Below, in pieces: positions 1 through 7,242 of a DNA stretch of 46,152 bases. How positions within the stretch are numbered: the stretch's first letter is position 1; the number at the start of each line of letters is the position of its first letter. Location: assembly GCA_030622755.1 (NCBI GenBank), contig JAUXFT010000009.1, positions 1-46,152 of the forward strand, read 5' to 3'. The notes below the pieces were generated by a model. It was not told where the DNA came from. It saw only the letters and a program-made list of their open reading frames with translations, and did not search any database. The position numbers and the translations under genes are program-made. This DNA comes from Aestuariirhabdus sp. GTDB lineage: Bacteria > Pseudomonadota > Gammaproteobacteria > Pseudomonadales > Aestuariirhabdaceae.

Positions 1-84
1 CTCTGTGGTTATAAATTGGTGAAGGAATAATTAATAGATACGGGATACGGGATACGGGATACGAATAAGGATTCACCACAGAGG
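1..84. repeat. Heptad tandem repeat flanked by short inverted arms
   Basis: Four head-to-tail copies of the 7-mer GATACGG fill 37-64 (the last copy ends in A). They are bracketed by CTCTGTGGT at 1-9 and its exact reverse complement ACCACAGAG at 76-84, so the block looks like an intergenic repeat element with terminal arms; the left arm may extend beyond the window. A second, looser copy of the arm (GCACAGAG) follows at 85-92. I see no coding potential. The unit may be one of the CACCACAGAG-type intergenic repeats seen in many proteobacteria, but that link is from memory and untested. Confidence 0.7.
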
Positions 85-611
85 GCACAGAGTTACACAC
101 TGGTTTTATATTGGTACGCATCGGATTCAGATGGGGAATTGGTGCAAGGATCACACTCTGAGCTGAGTTCCCCCTTGTCATGCAGGCCGGAGAGACTTCG
201 TGGATACCGGACGTTCTTGCCAAGAAAGTGCCATGGACGGCCGATTGAGTGTAGTTGAGCAGGACGCGAATTTGCACGACCCACCTTTTAGCAATGTAAC
301 TAGCGGAGTCTCGGAGGGAACCGCGCAGCGGCCAAATGATGGGTTGTACTTTGAAGAACAAGGATGTTCGAATTCCGCGAGGGCAGGGATGGCCATGAGC
401 GGCATCTTTGCTTCGGTTTCTTTATCGTGCTTTCGTTTTATAAAAAGAAAGAAATGAAGTCGCCTAAAGGCGAAACCTTTATACAGGGAAAAGGGAAAAG
501 GGAAAAGGGACGTATCCCATAAGGATAGATATAAGCGGAATCGATCTTTGCATTCTTTTCCGCGCTCCCGCTTTATAAAAAAGATAAAGACGCTATAAAG
601 AACCAAAAAAC
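85..611. other. Long gene-free stretch, possible dispersed repeat element
   Basis: About 530 bases without a convincing gene. Open frames exist on both strands, but they have no plausible ribosome binding site, have odd composition and overlap each other completely. The right part (about 420-610) is rich in A/T tracts with recurring TTTATAAAAA strings and a small GTCGCC/GGCGA hairpin at 460-473. The middle (about 200-390) is GC-balanced and could be the core of a repeated element or decayed DNA. No function is proposed. Confidence 0.5.
486..510. repeat. Heptad tandem repeat GGGAAAA x3.6
   Basis: Three exact copies of GGGAAAA at 486-492, 493-499 and 500-506 are followed by GGGA. The sequence continues into CGTATCCC at 511-518, the reverse complement of part of the GATACGG heptads at 37-64. 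The two heptad blocks therefore flank the gene-free region in opposite sense. Confidence 0.7.
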
Positions 612-1025
612 CTACCAATCTTTTTTACTACGCCCCGATTTGATACTGCCACGACGGGTTTTGGAATCGAGGCGGCGCTGCTGGGAGCCGCGGGTGGGTT
701 TGGTCGCAATGCGGCGTTTACGTACCACGGCCACACCTTTAATCAGTTGCTGCAAACGCAACAAGGCGTCTTCGCGATTGAGTCCCTGGGTTCGATGCTG
801 TTGCGCCTTGATGATAATCACCCCGTCCCTGGTGATTCGACTATCACTTAGCGCCAGTAAACGTTGCTTGTAGAATTCTGGGAGTGAGGAGGCATTAATA
901 TCGAAACGCAGGTGAATGGCTGAAGAAACCTTATTAACGTTTTGGCCGCCGGCACCCTGGGCGCGTACGGCGGTAATTTCCCACTCGCTGTCATCCAGAA
1001 GTATGTTGTTTGAAATTTCCAGCAT
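612..1025 (-). CDS. arfB: Alternative ribosome-rescue factor B (peptidyl-tRNA hydrolase ArfB/YaeJ)
   Basis: A 137-residue protein that frees ribosomes stalled on mRNAs lacking a stop codon by hydrolysing the peptidyl-tRNA. It has the class I release-factor catalytic motif GGQ at residues 26-28, within AQGAGGQNVNKV. The C-terminal tail from about residue 100 is strongly basic (KRRIATKPTRG onward, ending RSKKDW); in this family the tail enters the empty mRNA channel. Length agrees with the E. coli protein (about 140 aa), and there is no codon-recognition domain, which separates it from RF1/RF2. It lies 53 bp downstream of the cysteine-rich gene at 1079-1309 and probably shares its promoter at 1393-1421. 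The ATG start has only a weak Shine-Dalgarno sequence. Confidence 0.93.
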   Translation of the reverse strand: MLEISNNILLDDSEWEITAVRAQGAGGQNVNKVSSAIHLRFDINASSLPEFYKQRLLALSDSRITRDGVIIIKAQQHRTQGLNREDALLRLQQLIKGVAVVRKRRIATKPTRGSQQRRLDSKTRRGSIKSGRSKKDW

Positions 1026-1078
1026 CGCTTTAGCAACCAGTCATTATTGTACGGACGGATACTGGCGCGAATTTTTGA

Positions 1079-1309
1079 TCACGCCTGCTGCACCTTTTCT
1101 GCAGCGATTCTTCGATTATATCGCTTGAGCGTCTTGGTCTTCATCGATTCAAGAAACTCTTCCGGGTTGTCGTACTCCATACGCGTCATGAATTCGACCA
1201 TGCTGTTGACTAACGCCAGGCTACCATTGATCTCTTCGCGGCAGCGGCCGCAACCATCGCAGCGAGTACCGTCTGTGGTACATTCACTCTTGCATGGGAC
1301 ATACTTCAT
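1079..1309 (-). CDS. Small cysteine-rich protein, function unknown
   Basis: A 76-residue protein from the ATG at 1309. That start is favoured because GGAG stands 8 nt upstream; a GTG at 1318 would add three residues. Five cysteines lie close together near the N-terminus (C6, C10, C17, C20, C23; spacing x3, x6, x2, x2), a likely metal site. The rest is helical and charged (NPEEFLESMKTKTLKRYNRR). The spacing recalls the DUF1289 cysteine motif (C-x3-C-x6/7-C-x2-C), but the usual tryptophan is absent and there is an extra Cys, so family membership is uncertain. It is the first gene of a probable two-gene unit with arfB and has a clear sigma70 promoter at 1393-1421, which argues for a real gene. 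No function is assigned. Confidence 0.75.
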   Translation of the reverse strand: MKYVPCKSECTTDGTRCDGCGRCREEINGSLALVNSMVEFMTRMEYDNPEEFLESMKTKTLKRYNRRIAAEKVQQA

Positions 1310-1623
1310 TGATACCACTCCGCACAGCTAAAACATTATGGGTTATGATATGGAGACGATGCGACAGGCAATCTCCACTGATTCGATCGGGCATTATATC
1401 AACCGTCTTGCCATCATCCAACGATCATCCCACTGTTATTGATGCCCTCATACTGGCGCAGGCATTGCGCTACGCCCTCACGATACTTGCCGGTTAATGG
1501 CTTGAAAAAATGTCGTCGTGATTCACTAAAAAACATTCATTGACTCATATACTGAAGCGGCTCCCGTGGGCGACCGCTATATGACGATTAATGTATGATT
1601 GTTATCGTGCTATTACCTTGCGA
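1310..1623. other. Intergenic region between the cysteine-rich gene and ubiI
   Basis: A 314-base gap that holds the minus-strand promoter at 1393-1421 and its leader of about 75 nt. Nothing coding was recognised; short frames on the plus strand lack a ribosome binding site. No intrinsic terminator was seen for ubiI, whose transcription runs into this gap. Confidence 0.5.
1393..1421 (-). promoter_or_regulatory. Sigma70 promoter for the cysteine-rich gene and arfB
   Basis: On the minus strand, -35 TTGGAT (1416-1421) and -10 TATAAT (1393-1398) are separated by exactly 17 bp. The predicted transcription start near 1386 leaves a leader of about 75 nt before the ATG at 1309. Confidence 0.7.
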
Positions 1624-2895
1624 CTACCGTGCTAACTCCGGGATATCACCCTCTACACCCATCGCCCGGGCCATCAACTCCCGCTTAACCAGTGGAGCCT
1701 TATCAACCAGATTAAGACCACTATTGCGTAACAAGCGCAGCGGCAAGGATTGCGAATGGAACAGCCGCTCGAAAAATTCCATGGCGCCCATCATGGTCAG
1801 GTTGGCCCCCTTACGCTGGCGCTGGTACTTTTGCAGCAAAGCAAAACGTGAGTAATCATCACCGCGTGACTGGGCTTCAAGAATGACACCCGCCAATGCG
1901 GCGGCATCCATCAAGCCTAAATTAACACCCTGCCCTGCCAGCGGATGAATGGTGTGCGCCGCATCGCCGACCAGGGCAATACCAGGCATCACATAATCCA
2001 CGGCATGACGCTGACGAAACGGGAAACAGTATCGCTGATCAATCGATAAAATATCGCCGAGGCGAGACTCTATTGCGCGCTGTAACTCGCTGGCAAAGGC
2101 CTGGTCATCCAGCGCCATTAAACGCTCTGCTTCCTCCGGTACATTGGACCAGACAATCGAGCAAAAATTGCGACCATCGTCACTCACGGGCAGTGGCAAA
2201 AATGCCAGCGGACCAGACTCGCGAAAACTCTGCCAGGCGGTGTATTGATGGCTGTTTGATGTTTCTACGGTGGTAACAATACCATGATGCAGGTAGTCCC
2301 ATTCGCGCACCGCAAAGCCAGCGCTGGAACGCACCTGGGAATTGGCACCATCGGCCGCGACCAGTAAAGGCGCCTCCAACTCAAGACCAGATTCCATGCG
2401 CAGACGCGGACCTCGTTCACCATTATCCAGCAACGACTGCACTCGTTCACCCGGTATCAGGGTGACATTATCAGCCTGGTGTAATACGGACAGCAAAGCG
2501 CTTTGAGTGACGCTGTTTTCGACAATATGGCCGAGTACCGGTTGCTTTAAATCATCTGCATTAAACTCTATCTGCCCGGTGCCATCGCCATCCCAGACGC
2601 GCATTTCACGATAGGGACTCACGCGACGCTGTTGCATTAATTGCCACGCGCCGACTCGTTGCAGAAAACGTTGGGAAGACAGGGTTAAGGCGCTGACTCT
2701 TGGATCAAATTTATGCGGTGACAGTGTTGCCTGGGCTGGCTGTAAATCACCGCCATCGATTACCGCGATATTAAGATGCTTATACCTGGCGTTGCCTTCA
2801 TGCAGGCTATCCTGGGTAAGCGCGCAAGCCAGTGCACTGCCGACCATGCCGCCACCGACGATAATCAGATCAAACTCAGTTTGCGTGTTATTCAT
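1624..2895 (-). CDS. ubiI: UbiH/UbiF/VisC-type FAD monooxygenase, probable 2-polyprenylphenol 6-hydroxylase
   Basis: A 423-residue flavoprotein of the ubiquinone hydroxylase family, which adds a ring hydroxyl during ubiquinone synthesis at the inner membrane. It has the N-terminal Rossmann motif VGGGMVG (13-19), the middle VAADGANSQVR segment (179-189) that contacts FAD and NAD(P)H, and the GDAAHTIHPLAGQGVN FAD-binding motif (310-325). Position decides the name: E. coli has the order ygfB-pepP-ubiH-ubiI, and this is the last gene of that order here. The gap to ubiH is unusually long (149 bp) and filled with short tandem repeats, and the ATG has only AAGG about 10 nt upstream. The exact ring position it hydroxylates is inferred from synteny, since paralogues are hard to tell apart by motif. 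Confidence 0.88.
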   Translation of the reverse strand: MNNTQTEFDLIIVGGGMVGSALACALTQDSLHEGNARYKHLNIAVIDGGDLQPAQATLSPHKFDPRVSALTLSSQRFLQRVGAWQLMQQRRVSPYREMRVWDGDGTGQIEFNADDLKQPVLGHIVENSVTQSALLSVLHQADNVTLIPGERVQSLLDNGERGPRLRMESGLELEAPLLVAADGANSQVRSSAGFAVREWDYLHHGIVTTVETSNSHQYTAWQSFRESGPLAFLPLPVSDDGRNFCSIVWSNVPEEAERLMALDDQAFASELQRAIESRLGDILSIDQRYCFPFRQRHAVDYVMPGIALVGDAAHTIHPLAGQGVNLGLMDAAALAGVILEAQSRGDDYSRFALLQKYQRQRKGANLTMMGAMEFFERLFHSQSLPLRLLRNSGLNLVDKAPLVKRELMARAMGVEGDIPELAR

Positions 2896-2897
2896 AC

Positions 2898-2953
2898 TTT
2901 ACGTGCCTTGTTTTACGAGCTTTGTTTTACGTGCTTTGTTTTGCGTGCCGTGC
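2898..2953. repeat. 14-bp tandem repeat x4 in the ubiH-ubiI gap
   Basis: Four consecutive 14-mers, read on the plus strand as TTTACGTGCCTTGT (2898-2911), TTTACGAGCTTTGT (2912-2925), TTTACGTGCTTTGT (2926-2939) and TTTGCGTGCCGTGC (2940-2953). The array directly precedes the ubiI start codon, so it forms the ribosome-binding leader of that gene and supplies its only Shine-Dalgarno-like AAGG. Confidence 0.8.
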
Positions 2954-2997
2954 ATAACCTGAAACAACCTGCTGACGTGTTCTTTTATTCGTTGGGT

Positions 2998-3057
2998 TTC
3001 TATTTACCGACGTTCTATTTACCAACTTTCTTTTTACTGACTTTCTATTTGCCAGGA
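2998..3057. repeat. 15-bp tandem repeat x4 spanning the ubiH stop codon
   Basis: Four 15-mers (plus strand): TTCTATTTACCGACG, TTCTATTTACCAACT, TTCTTTTTACTGACT and TTCTATTTGCCAGGA. On the minus strand the first unit encodes the last codons and TAG stop of ubiH, and later units repeat GGTAAATAG in the same frame. The array therefore looks like serial duplication of the gene's 3' end, leaving back-up in-frame stop codons. Confidence 0.8.
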
Positions 3058-4322
3058 CTGTCTGATGAATCTAAAGCACTCGATTGCTGTCGATTACCAA
3101 TACCCAAACCCATCGCCTGCTCGGTAAACCAGCGCTTAATCGGCGATGCCATATCCATCGACACCAACCCCAGATTGCGCATGCCCGCGAGTAATGGCTG
3201 GTCATTAGAGAACAGTCGCACCACCTGATCACTAAATCCGACGGTATTGGATTGGTCTTGTTGCTGCTGCTTCAGATAGCGCTGCAAGAGACGGAGATCA
3301 CCCAGAGGTTGATCCTCGGCCGCTCCCTCTGCCAGAACCTGAGCCAACGCCATCAGGTCTCGTAATGCGAGGTTAAAGCCTTGCCCGGCAACCGGGTGCA
3401 GGCTGTGCGCCGCATTGCCTAATACGACCAATCCGGGCCTTATCTGTTCGGTCGCCCACTTTAACGCCAGGGGATAACTGAATCGCTCACCAACGCGTTG
3501 CAAGCGACCGAGGCGATAACCAAACCGCTCTTGTAACAACGCAAGAAAACCTGCGTCGTCCAGCTCTATTACGTCATCCGCCAAACCTTCCGGCAGCGTC
3601 CATATCAGGGCACTGCGGCCCTGTTCAAGAGGCAGCAAAGCCATCGGCCCCTGATCGGTAAAGCGCTCGTAAGCGACACCCTGATGAGACTTTGCGGTGG
3701 TTATATTGGCGATGACTGCGCATTGGTCGTAATCACTGACATGCTCACCCAGGCCCAACTGGCTTGCCAGCGATGAACGCCCGCCATCCGCCAGCACGGT
3801 TAGGCCCGCGGAGATTTCCACAACCTTGTCATCCTGCTCATCTGCTTGCGGAAGCGCTATTTGCATGTGCATGCCACCAACAGCCGCTCGAATTTCTGTC
3901 ACCGACGCCGGGCAAAGCCACTCAATTTGATCGGTACCCGCCAGCTCTGCATGGAGTACCGAACCCAGCCAGCGGTTTTCGATGACATAACCCAGCGCTT
4001 CGACGTCCATTTCGGTATGACTCATGCGAATGAACCCGAAATGACCACGATCGGACACATGGATGTGTTTGATGGGCGTGACGCGCTCGCTTAGCTGCTG
4101 CCACAAACCAAGCTGTTCATAGATCAACCGGGTGCCATAGGATAGCGCGGTTGATCGAGCGTCATAACTCGGTTGCAGCGGCTCATCACTGCGCACGGGT
4201 AACGGATTGGCTTCGACGATTGCCACTTTCCAACGATACTGATCAATCAACGGACGCAGTGCGCAAGCCAGACTCGCGCCGACCATTCCACCACCGATAA
4301 TCACCAGATCGTAATGCTTCAT
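3045..4322 (-). CDS. ubiH: UbiH, 2-polyprenyl-6-methoxyphenol hydroxylase
   Basis: A 425-residue FAD-dependent monooxygenase of ubiquinone synthesis, a paralogue of the neighbouring ubiI product. It shows the N-terminal IIGGGMVGASLA motif (8-19), the central VLADGGRSSLA segment (177-187) and the LGNAAHSLHPVAGQG FAD motif (301-315). Note GN in place of the commoner GD, as also occurs in other UbiH proteins. Its ATG overlaps the pepP stop codon by 4 bp (ATGA), indicating translational coupling in ygfB-pepP-ubiH-ubiI. The last codons lie in a 15-bp tandem repeat, so the extreme C-terminus (DSSDSPGK) is probably not conserved. Confidence 0.92.
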   Translation of the reverse strand: MKHYDLVIIGGGMVGASLACALRPLIDQYRWKVAIVEANPLPVRSDEPLQPSYDARSTALSYGTRLIYEQLGLWQQLSERVTPIKHIHVSDRGHFGFIRMSHTEMDVEALGYVIENRWLGSVLHAELAGTDQIEWLCPASVTEIRAAVGGMHMQIALPQADEQDDKVVEISAGLTVLADGGRSSLASQLGLGEHVSDYDQCAVIANITTAKSHQGVAYERFTDQGPMALLPLEQGRSALIWTLPEGLADDVIELDDAGFLALLQERFGYRLGRLQRVGERFSYPLALKWATEQIRPGLVVLGNAAHSLHPVAGQGFNLALRDLMALAQVLAEGAAEDQPLGDLRLLQRYLKQQQQDQSNTVGFSDQVVRLFSNDQPLLAGMRNLGLVSMDMASPIKRWFTEQAMGLGIGNRQQSSALDSSDSPGK

Positions 4323-5662
4323 GAAGTGAGCTCTCTCCGCGCTTTGGCTGTCGCCATCAACGATTCAATTTTATCAATTTGCTTCGGTGCTCCGGCTGAT
4401 AGCACCTCATGACCATCACGGGTGACTACCACATCGTCTTCAATACGAATGCCGATTCCCCGCCAACGCTTGGGCACGGCCTCATAATCAGGGGCGATAT
4501 AGATACCCGGTTCAATGGTCAGTACCATGCCCGGCTCAAGCACTCGCCATTCACCTCCGACTTTATAATCACCGACATCATGTACATCCATCCCCAGCCA
4601 ATGGCCGGTGCGATGCATATAGAAAGGACGACAGGCTTCCGCCGTGATCAGCTCGCTCAGCTCGCCTTCCAGTAAACCCAGCTCCAGCAGTCCTTCGGTA
4701 AGAATTTCTACCACGACTTCATGGGGATCATTCCAATGATTTCCTGGCTGCACTTTTTCGATCGCGGCAAGCTGGGATTTCAACACCAGCTCATACAGCG
4801 CTCGCTGCTCTTTGTTGAAACGCCCATTCGCCGGGAAAGTGCGGGTAATATCCGAAGCGTAGTAGTCGAGCTCACAACCCGCATCGATCAGCACCAGATC
4901 GTTATTGCGCACTACCGAATCATTTTCGGTGTAATGCAGGATGCAACCGTTGTTACCGGAGCCCACAATCGAGGGGTATGCCGCCCGTCGGCTACCACTG
5001 CGCTGGAACTCATGGTTAAGCTCGGCTTCCAGTTGATACTCAAAAACACCCGGCTCACAGAGCTCCATCGCCCGAATGTGCCCGCGGGAAGAGATGGCTC
5101 CCGCCTCACGCATCAATTTCACCTCGCCAGAGCTTTTGTATAAGCGAAGATCGTGCAACAGGTGGTCCAGTGCCAGGAACTCACCTGGAGGATGGGCGCC
5201 CTGGCTGGCTTTGGACTTGATGGTGTTTACCCAGGTCATGATCTGGTTGTCGAAATCACGATTATATCCCATGGCGTAATACATACGATCACGGCCTTCG
5301 ATCAATCCTGGCAGGATTTCGTCGATATCACTGATCGGAAAAGCATCGTCCATAGCAAACTGATCGATGGCACCATCCTGTCCATAGCGGTAGCCATGCC
5401 ACAGCTCCAGGGTGGTATCACGCTCACGACAAAACAGCACTGCCTCGCCATGCTCGCGGCCGGGAATCAATACCAGCACCGATTCAGCCTCCGGGAATCC
5501 ACTCAGATAATAAAAGTCACTGTCCTGACGGAATTTGTGCTCAACATCACGGTTGCGGATATGCACCGGGGCGGAGGGTAAAATAGCAATGCTGTTTTCT
5601 TCCATCTGCGCCATTAACTGCTGGCGACGACGAGCAAACTCTTTATTGGTGATTTTCAACAT
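4319..5662 (-). CDS. pepP: Xaa-Pro aminopeptidase P
   Basis: A 447-residue cytoplasmic metallopeptidase that removes the N-terminal residue from peptides with proline in position 2. The N-terminal creatinase-like domain covers about 1-175 and the pita-bread catalytic domain the rest. The five manganese ligands are all present: D260 (LIDAGCELD), D271 (SDITRTFP), H354 (HRTGHWLGMDVHD), E384 (TIEPGIY) and E408 (GIRIEDDV), almost the same numbering as in E. coli. The gene lies 17 bp downstream of ygfB and overlaps ubiH by 4 bp. Co-location with ubiquinone genes is conserved in gammaproteobacteria, though no direct biochemical link is known. Confidence 0.96.
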   Translation of the reverse strand: MLKITNKEFARRRQQLMAQMEENSIAILPSAPVHIRNRDVEHKFRQDSDFYYLSGFPEAESVLVLIPGREHGEAVLFCRERDTTLELWHGYRYGQDGAIDQFAMDDAFPISDIDEILPGLIEGRDRMYYAMGYNRDFDNQIMTWVNTIKSKASQGAHPPGEFLALDHLLHDLRLYKSSGEVKLMREAGAISSRGHIRAMELCEPGVFEYQLEAELNHEFQRSGSRRAAYPSIVGSGNNGCILHYTENDSVVRNNDLVLIDAGCELDYYASDITRTFPANGRFNKEQRALYELVLKSQLAAIEKVQPGNHWNDPHEVVVEILTEGLLELGLLEGELSELITAEACRPFYMHRTGHWLGMDVHDVGDYKVGGEWRVLEPGMVLTIEPGIYIAPDYEAVPKRWRGIGIRIEDDVVVTRDGHEVLSAGAPKQIDKIESLMATAKARRELTS

Positions 5663-5679
5663 ACCGGCCTGACTATTAC

Positions 5680-6309
5680 TTAATGAAGGGAGGGCTTCTT
5701 TGGGCTAGCTGGAATATCGCTGGTATTGCATTCAGCAAACACCGTCAGGCTGGCCATGCGCACATATTCAGAGACTTCCATCAGGCCGACTTCGTTTTCC
5801 TCCGCCTCTTCAAGATCCAGATCGATCTGGGCTATGGCCGCAAAATCCTGGAGTACGTCGATCACCTCTTCGGATAGTTCGTCACCCTTAACGTTGGCGA
5901 GACCAAAGCCTGCAAGAAATCCATGACACCATTGACCCAATGCTTCAGAGCGCACTTCTATTTCATCTTCTTCATCCGGCAACAACAGACGCAAACCATA
6001 CTCGCCACCCAGCAACTGCTTGAGGGTTTGATCATACAGAGCCTGCAACATAGCGCGACTCTCATCAGGCAGCTCTGTGACTTCCATCTGCTCAACCGCC
6101 AGGGTAATCCAGCCGGTTGCGCTGAGCCTGATACCAGCACTCAGTTGACCACAGATAATACCGTGCAACTCCGCCGGAGGATTACAGCTGCCAAGCTCGA
6201 CGAAAAGATCGCAAAGACGATCAAAATCGGCAGAGTTATTGCTGCCACTGAGGGATGATTGCGGGTTAGTAGGTATCATTGACGATGTTGTTCCATCTTG
6301 AATATGCAC
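5680..6309 (-). CDS. ygfB: UPF0149 family protein YgfB
   Basis: A 209-residue protein of the YgfB/YecA (UPF0149) family. Family signatures are the segment around CDLFVELGSCNPPAELHG and the C-terminal acidic stretch (QWCHGFLAGFGLA, then DLEEAEENEVGLMEVSEYVRMA). Family members are small all-helical cytoplasmic proteins; in Pseudomonas YgfB has been linked to control of cell-wall stress (AmpC) genes, but its role here is not shown by sequence. First gene of ygfB-pepP-ubiH-ubiI. The start is uncertain: GTG at 6309 has GAG 5-7 nt upstream, while ATG at 6279 has only a weak GGA; the conserved part begins about 27 residues in, so both fit. Confidence 0.9.
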   Translation of the reverse strand: MHIQDGTTSSMIPTNPQSSLSGSNNSADFDRLCDLFVELGSCNPPAELHGIICGQLSAGIRLSATGWITLAVEQMEVTELPDESRAMLQALYDQTLKQLLGGEYGLRLLLPDEEDEIEVRSEALGQWCHGFLAGFGLANVKGDELSEEVIDVLQDFAAIAQIDLDLEEAEENEVGLMEVSEYVRMASLTVFAECNTSDIPASPKKPSLH

Positions 6310-6354
6310 ATTTTCTCAATGCTATCATTTCATCGCCTGACACTGTACCGATGA

Positions 6355-6383
6355 TTGACCGACAGCGGGCCTACCCCTATAGT
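6355..6383 (+). promoter_or_regulatory. Sigma70 promoter for the zapB-like/zapA unit
   Basis: TTGACC (6355-6360), a 17-bp spacer and TATAGT (6378-6383) form a near-consensus promoter. The start near 6390 leaves about 25 nt before the ATG at 6416. Confidence 0.75.
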
Positions 6384-6415
6384 ATTCGATCAAATAGCGC
6401 AAAGAACGACACCCG

Positions 6416-6625
6416 ATGGACAATACCCAGATCGAAAAACTCTCTGCCAAGGTGGATGAACTGATCACTATCTGCGAAGAACTCAAGCAAGAGAATCAAC
6501 TGCTACGCTCCAGCGAGCACGGTATGCGTGAAGAACGCTCAGTGTTGATCGAAAAAAACGAACTTGCCCGCAGCAAAGTAGAGGCGATGATATCCCGACT
6601 CAAAGCACTGGATAGCGAAATATGA
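6416..6625 (+). CDS. Short coiled-coil protein of the TIGR02449 (ZapB-like) family
   Basis: A 69-residue, highly charged protein that is nearly all heptad coiled coil (IEKLSAKVDELITICEEL, then ENQLLRSSEHGMREERSVL). Length, composition and its place just upstream of zapA match the TIGR02449 family, often described as ZapB-like. ZapB binds ZapA and builds a layer on the FtsZ ring; by analogy this product may partner the ZapA encoded next, but that is inference. The ATG overlaps nothing upstream and sits behind the promoter at 6355-6383; the stop overlaps the zapA start by 4 bp (ATGA), indicating translational coupling. Confidence 0.85.
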   Translation: MDNTQIEKLSAKVDELITICEELKQENQLLRSSEHGMREERSVLIEKNELARSKVEAMISRLKALDSEI

Positions 6626-6948
6626 GCCAGGAACCAGAAAATACGGCCACCGTACAAATCCTCGATAAAGATTACCTCTTTGGCTGCCAGGATGATGAAC
6701 GCCAGGCACTCTACAGCGCGGCGCGGTATCTTGATTCCAAAATGCGAGAGATCCGCCGTAGCGGTAAAACCATTGGTCTTGAGCGAATAGCCGTTATGGC
6801 CGCACTGAACATCACCTATGAGATGATGCAGGGTGGCTCAAACGACGGCAAAGAGGATGAAAACAGCGAAGAGCGTCAGCAACGCATCGAGCTATTAATC
6901 GAGAAACTCGACGGCGCGCTGCTCGACCATCGCCAGCTGGAACTCTAG
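6622..6948 (+). CDS. zapA: Cell division protein ZapA
   Basis: A 108-residue cytoplasmic protein that cross-links FtsZ filaments at mid-cell. The N-terminal globular head contains VQILDKDYLFGCQDDERQAL, typical of ZapA, followed by AARYLDSKMREIR. From about residue 55 a long helix (ALNITYEMM) forms the dimer and tetramer coiled coil; the C-terminus is ...LLDHRQLEL. It overlaps the upstream coiled-coil gene by 4 bp and is followed by the 6S RNA gene and ygfA, the classic gammaproteobacterial order. Confidence 0.94.
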   Translation: MSQEPENTATVQILDKDYLFGCQDDERQALYSAARYLDSKMREIRRSGKTIGLERIAVMAALNITYEMMQGGSNDGKEDENSEERQQRIELLIEKLDGALLDHRQLEL

Positions 6949-7042
6949 ATTCCTGGAAAAATATTTGGAATACCGGTATGAATCCGACATTTAATATCAC
7001 AAATTGATCGAATAAATCTGGCGACAGCCGCTCCGGAGTCGA

Positions 7043-7048
7043 TATAAT
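7043..7048 (+). promoter_or_regulatory. -10 element of the 6S RNA promoter
   Basis: TATAAT at 7043-7048 ends 5 nt before the predicted 5' end of 6S RNA near 7054. No good -35 hexamer is seen at 16-18 bp, which may mean extra activation or growth-phase-dependent use. Confidence 0.55.
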
Positions 7049-7053
7049 GATAG

Positions 7054-7236
7054 AAAGCTCCCTGGTTTGTTTGCGAGCCACAACGTCCCTGAGCCGATAA
7101 TTTTTGCATCGGCGGCTCCTCGCAATGCTGGCGTGCATGTCCACCTCGTAGTGGAAAGCCCAACGTATTGCAGCAGCCTCCACCTTGAGCCAAGGGTTCA
7201 AGGGCCTCTATGGCCGCGGCGTACCGGGGAGTTTTA
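7054..7236 (+). ncRNA. ssrS: 6S RNA
   Basis: About 183 nt between zapA and ygfA, where 6S RNA is found in gammaproteobacteria. The 5' AAAGCTCCCTGG (7054-7065) pairs over 12 positions with CCGGGGAGTTTT near the 3' end (about 7224-7235), giving the terminal stem. Internal landmarks match E. coli 6S RNA: TCCCTGAGCCGATA (7086-7099) and CCTTGAGCCAAGGGTTCAAGG (split here as CCTTGAGCC plus AAGGGTTCAAGG, about 7183-7203). 6S RNA mimics an open promoter and sequesters sigma70 RNA polymerase in stationary phase. The transcript runs straight into ygfA, so it is probably processed from a joint RNA. The ends are estimated from the closing stem. Confidence 0.93.
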
Positions 7237-7242
7237 CTTTTT

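Noticed and set aside
178-618. A 146-codon minus-strand frame in the left gap
   Set aside because: No ribosome site, runs through a heptad repeat, overlaps another open frame on the opposite strand, and shows no recognisable domain; more likely repeat-derived.
1294-1497. A 67-codon plus-strand frame
   Set aside because: It overlaps the well-supported promoter and start of the cysteine-rich gene on the other strand and has no ribosome site.
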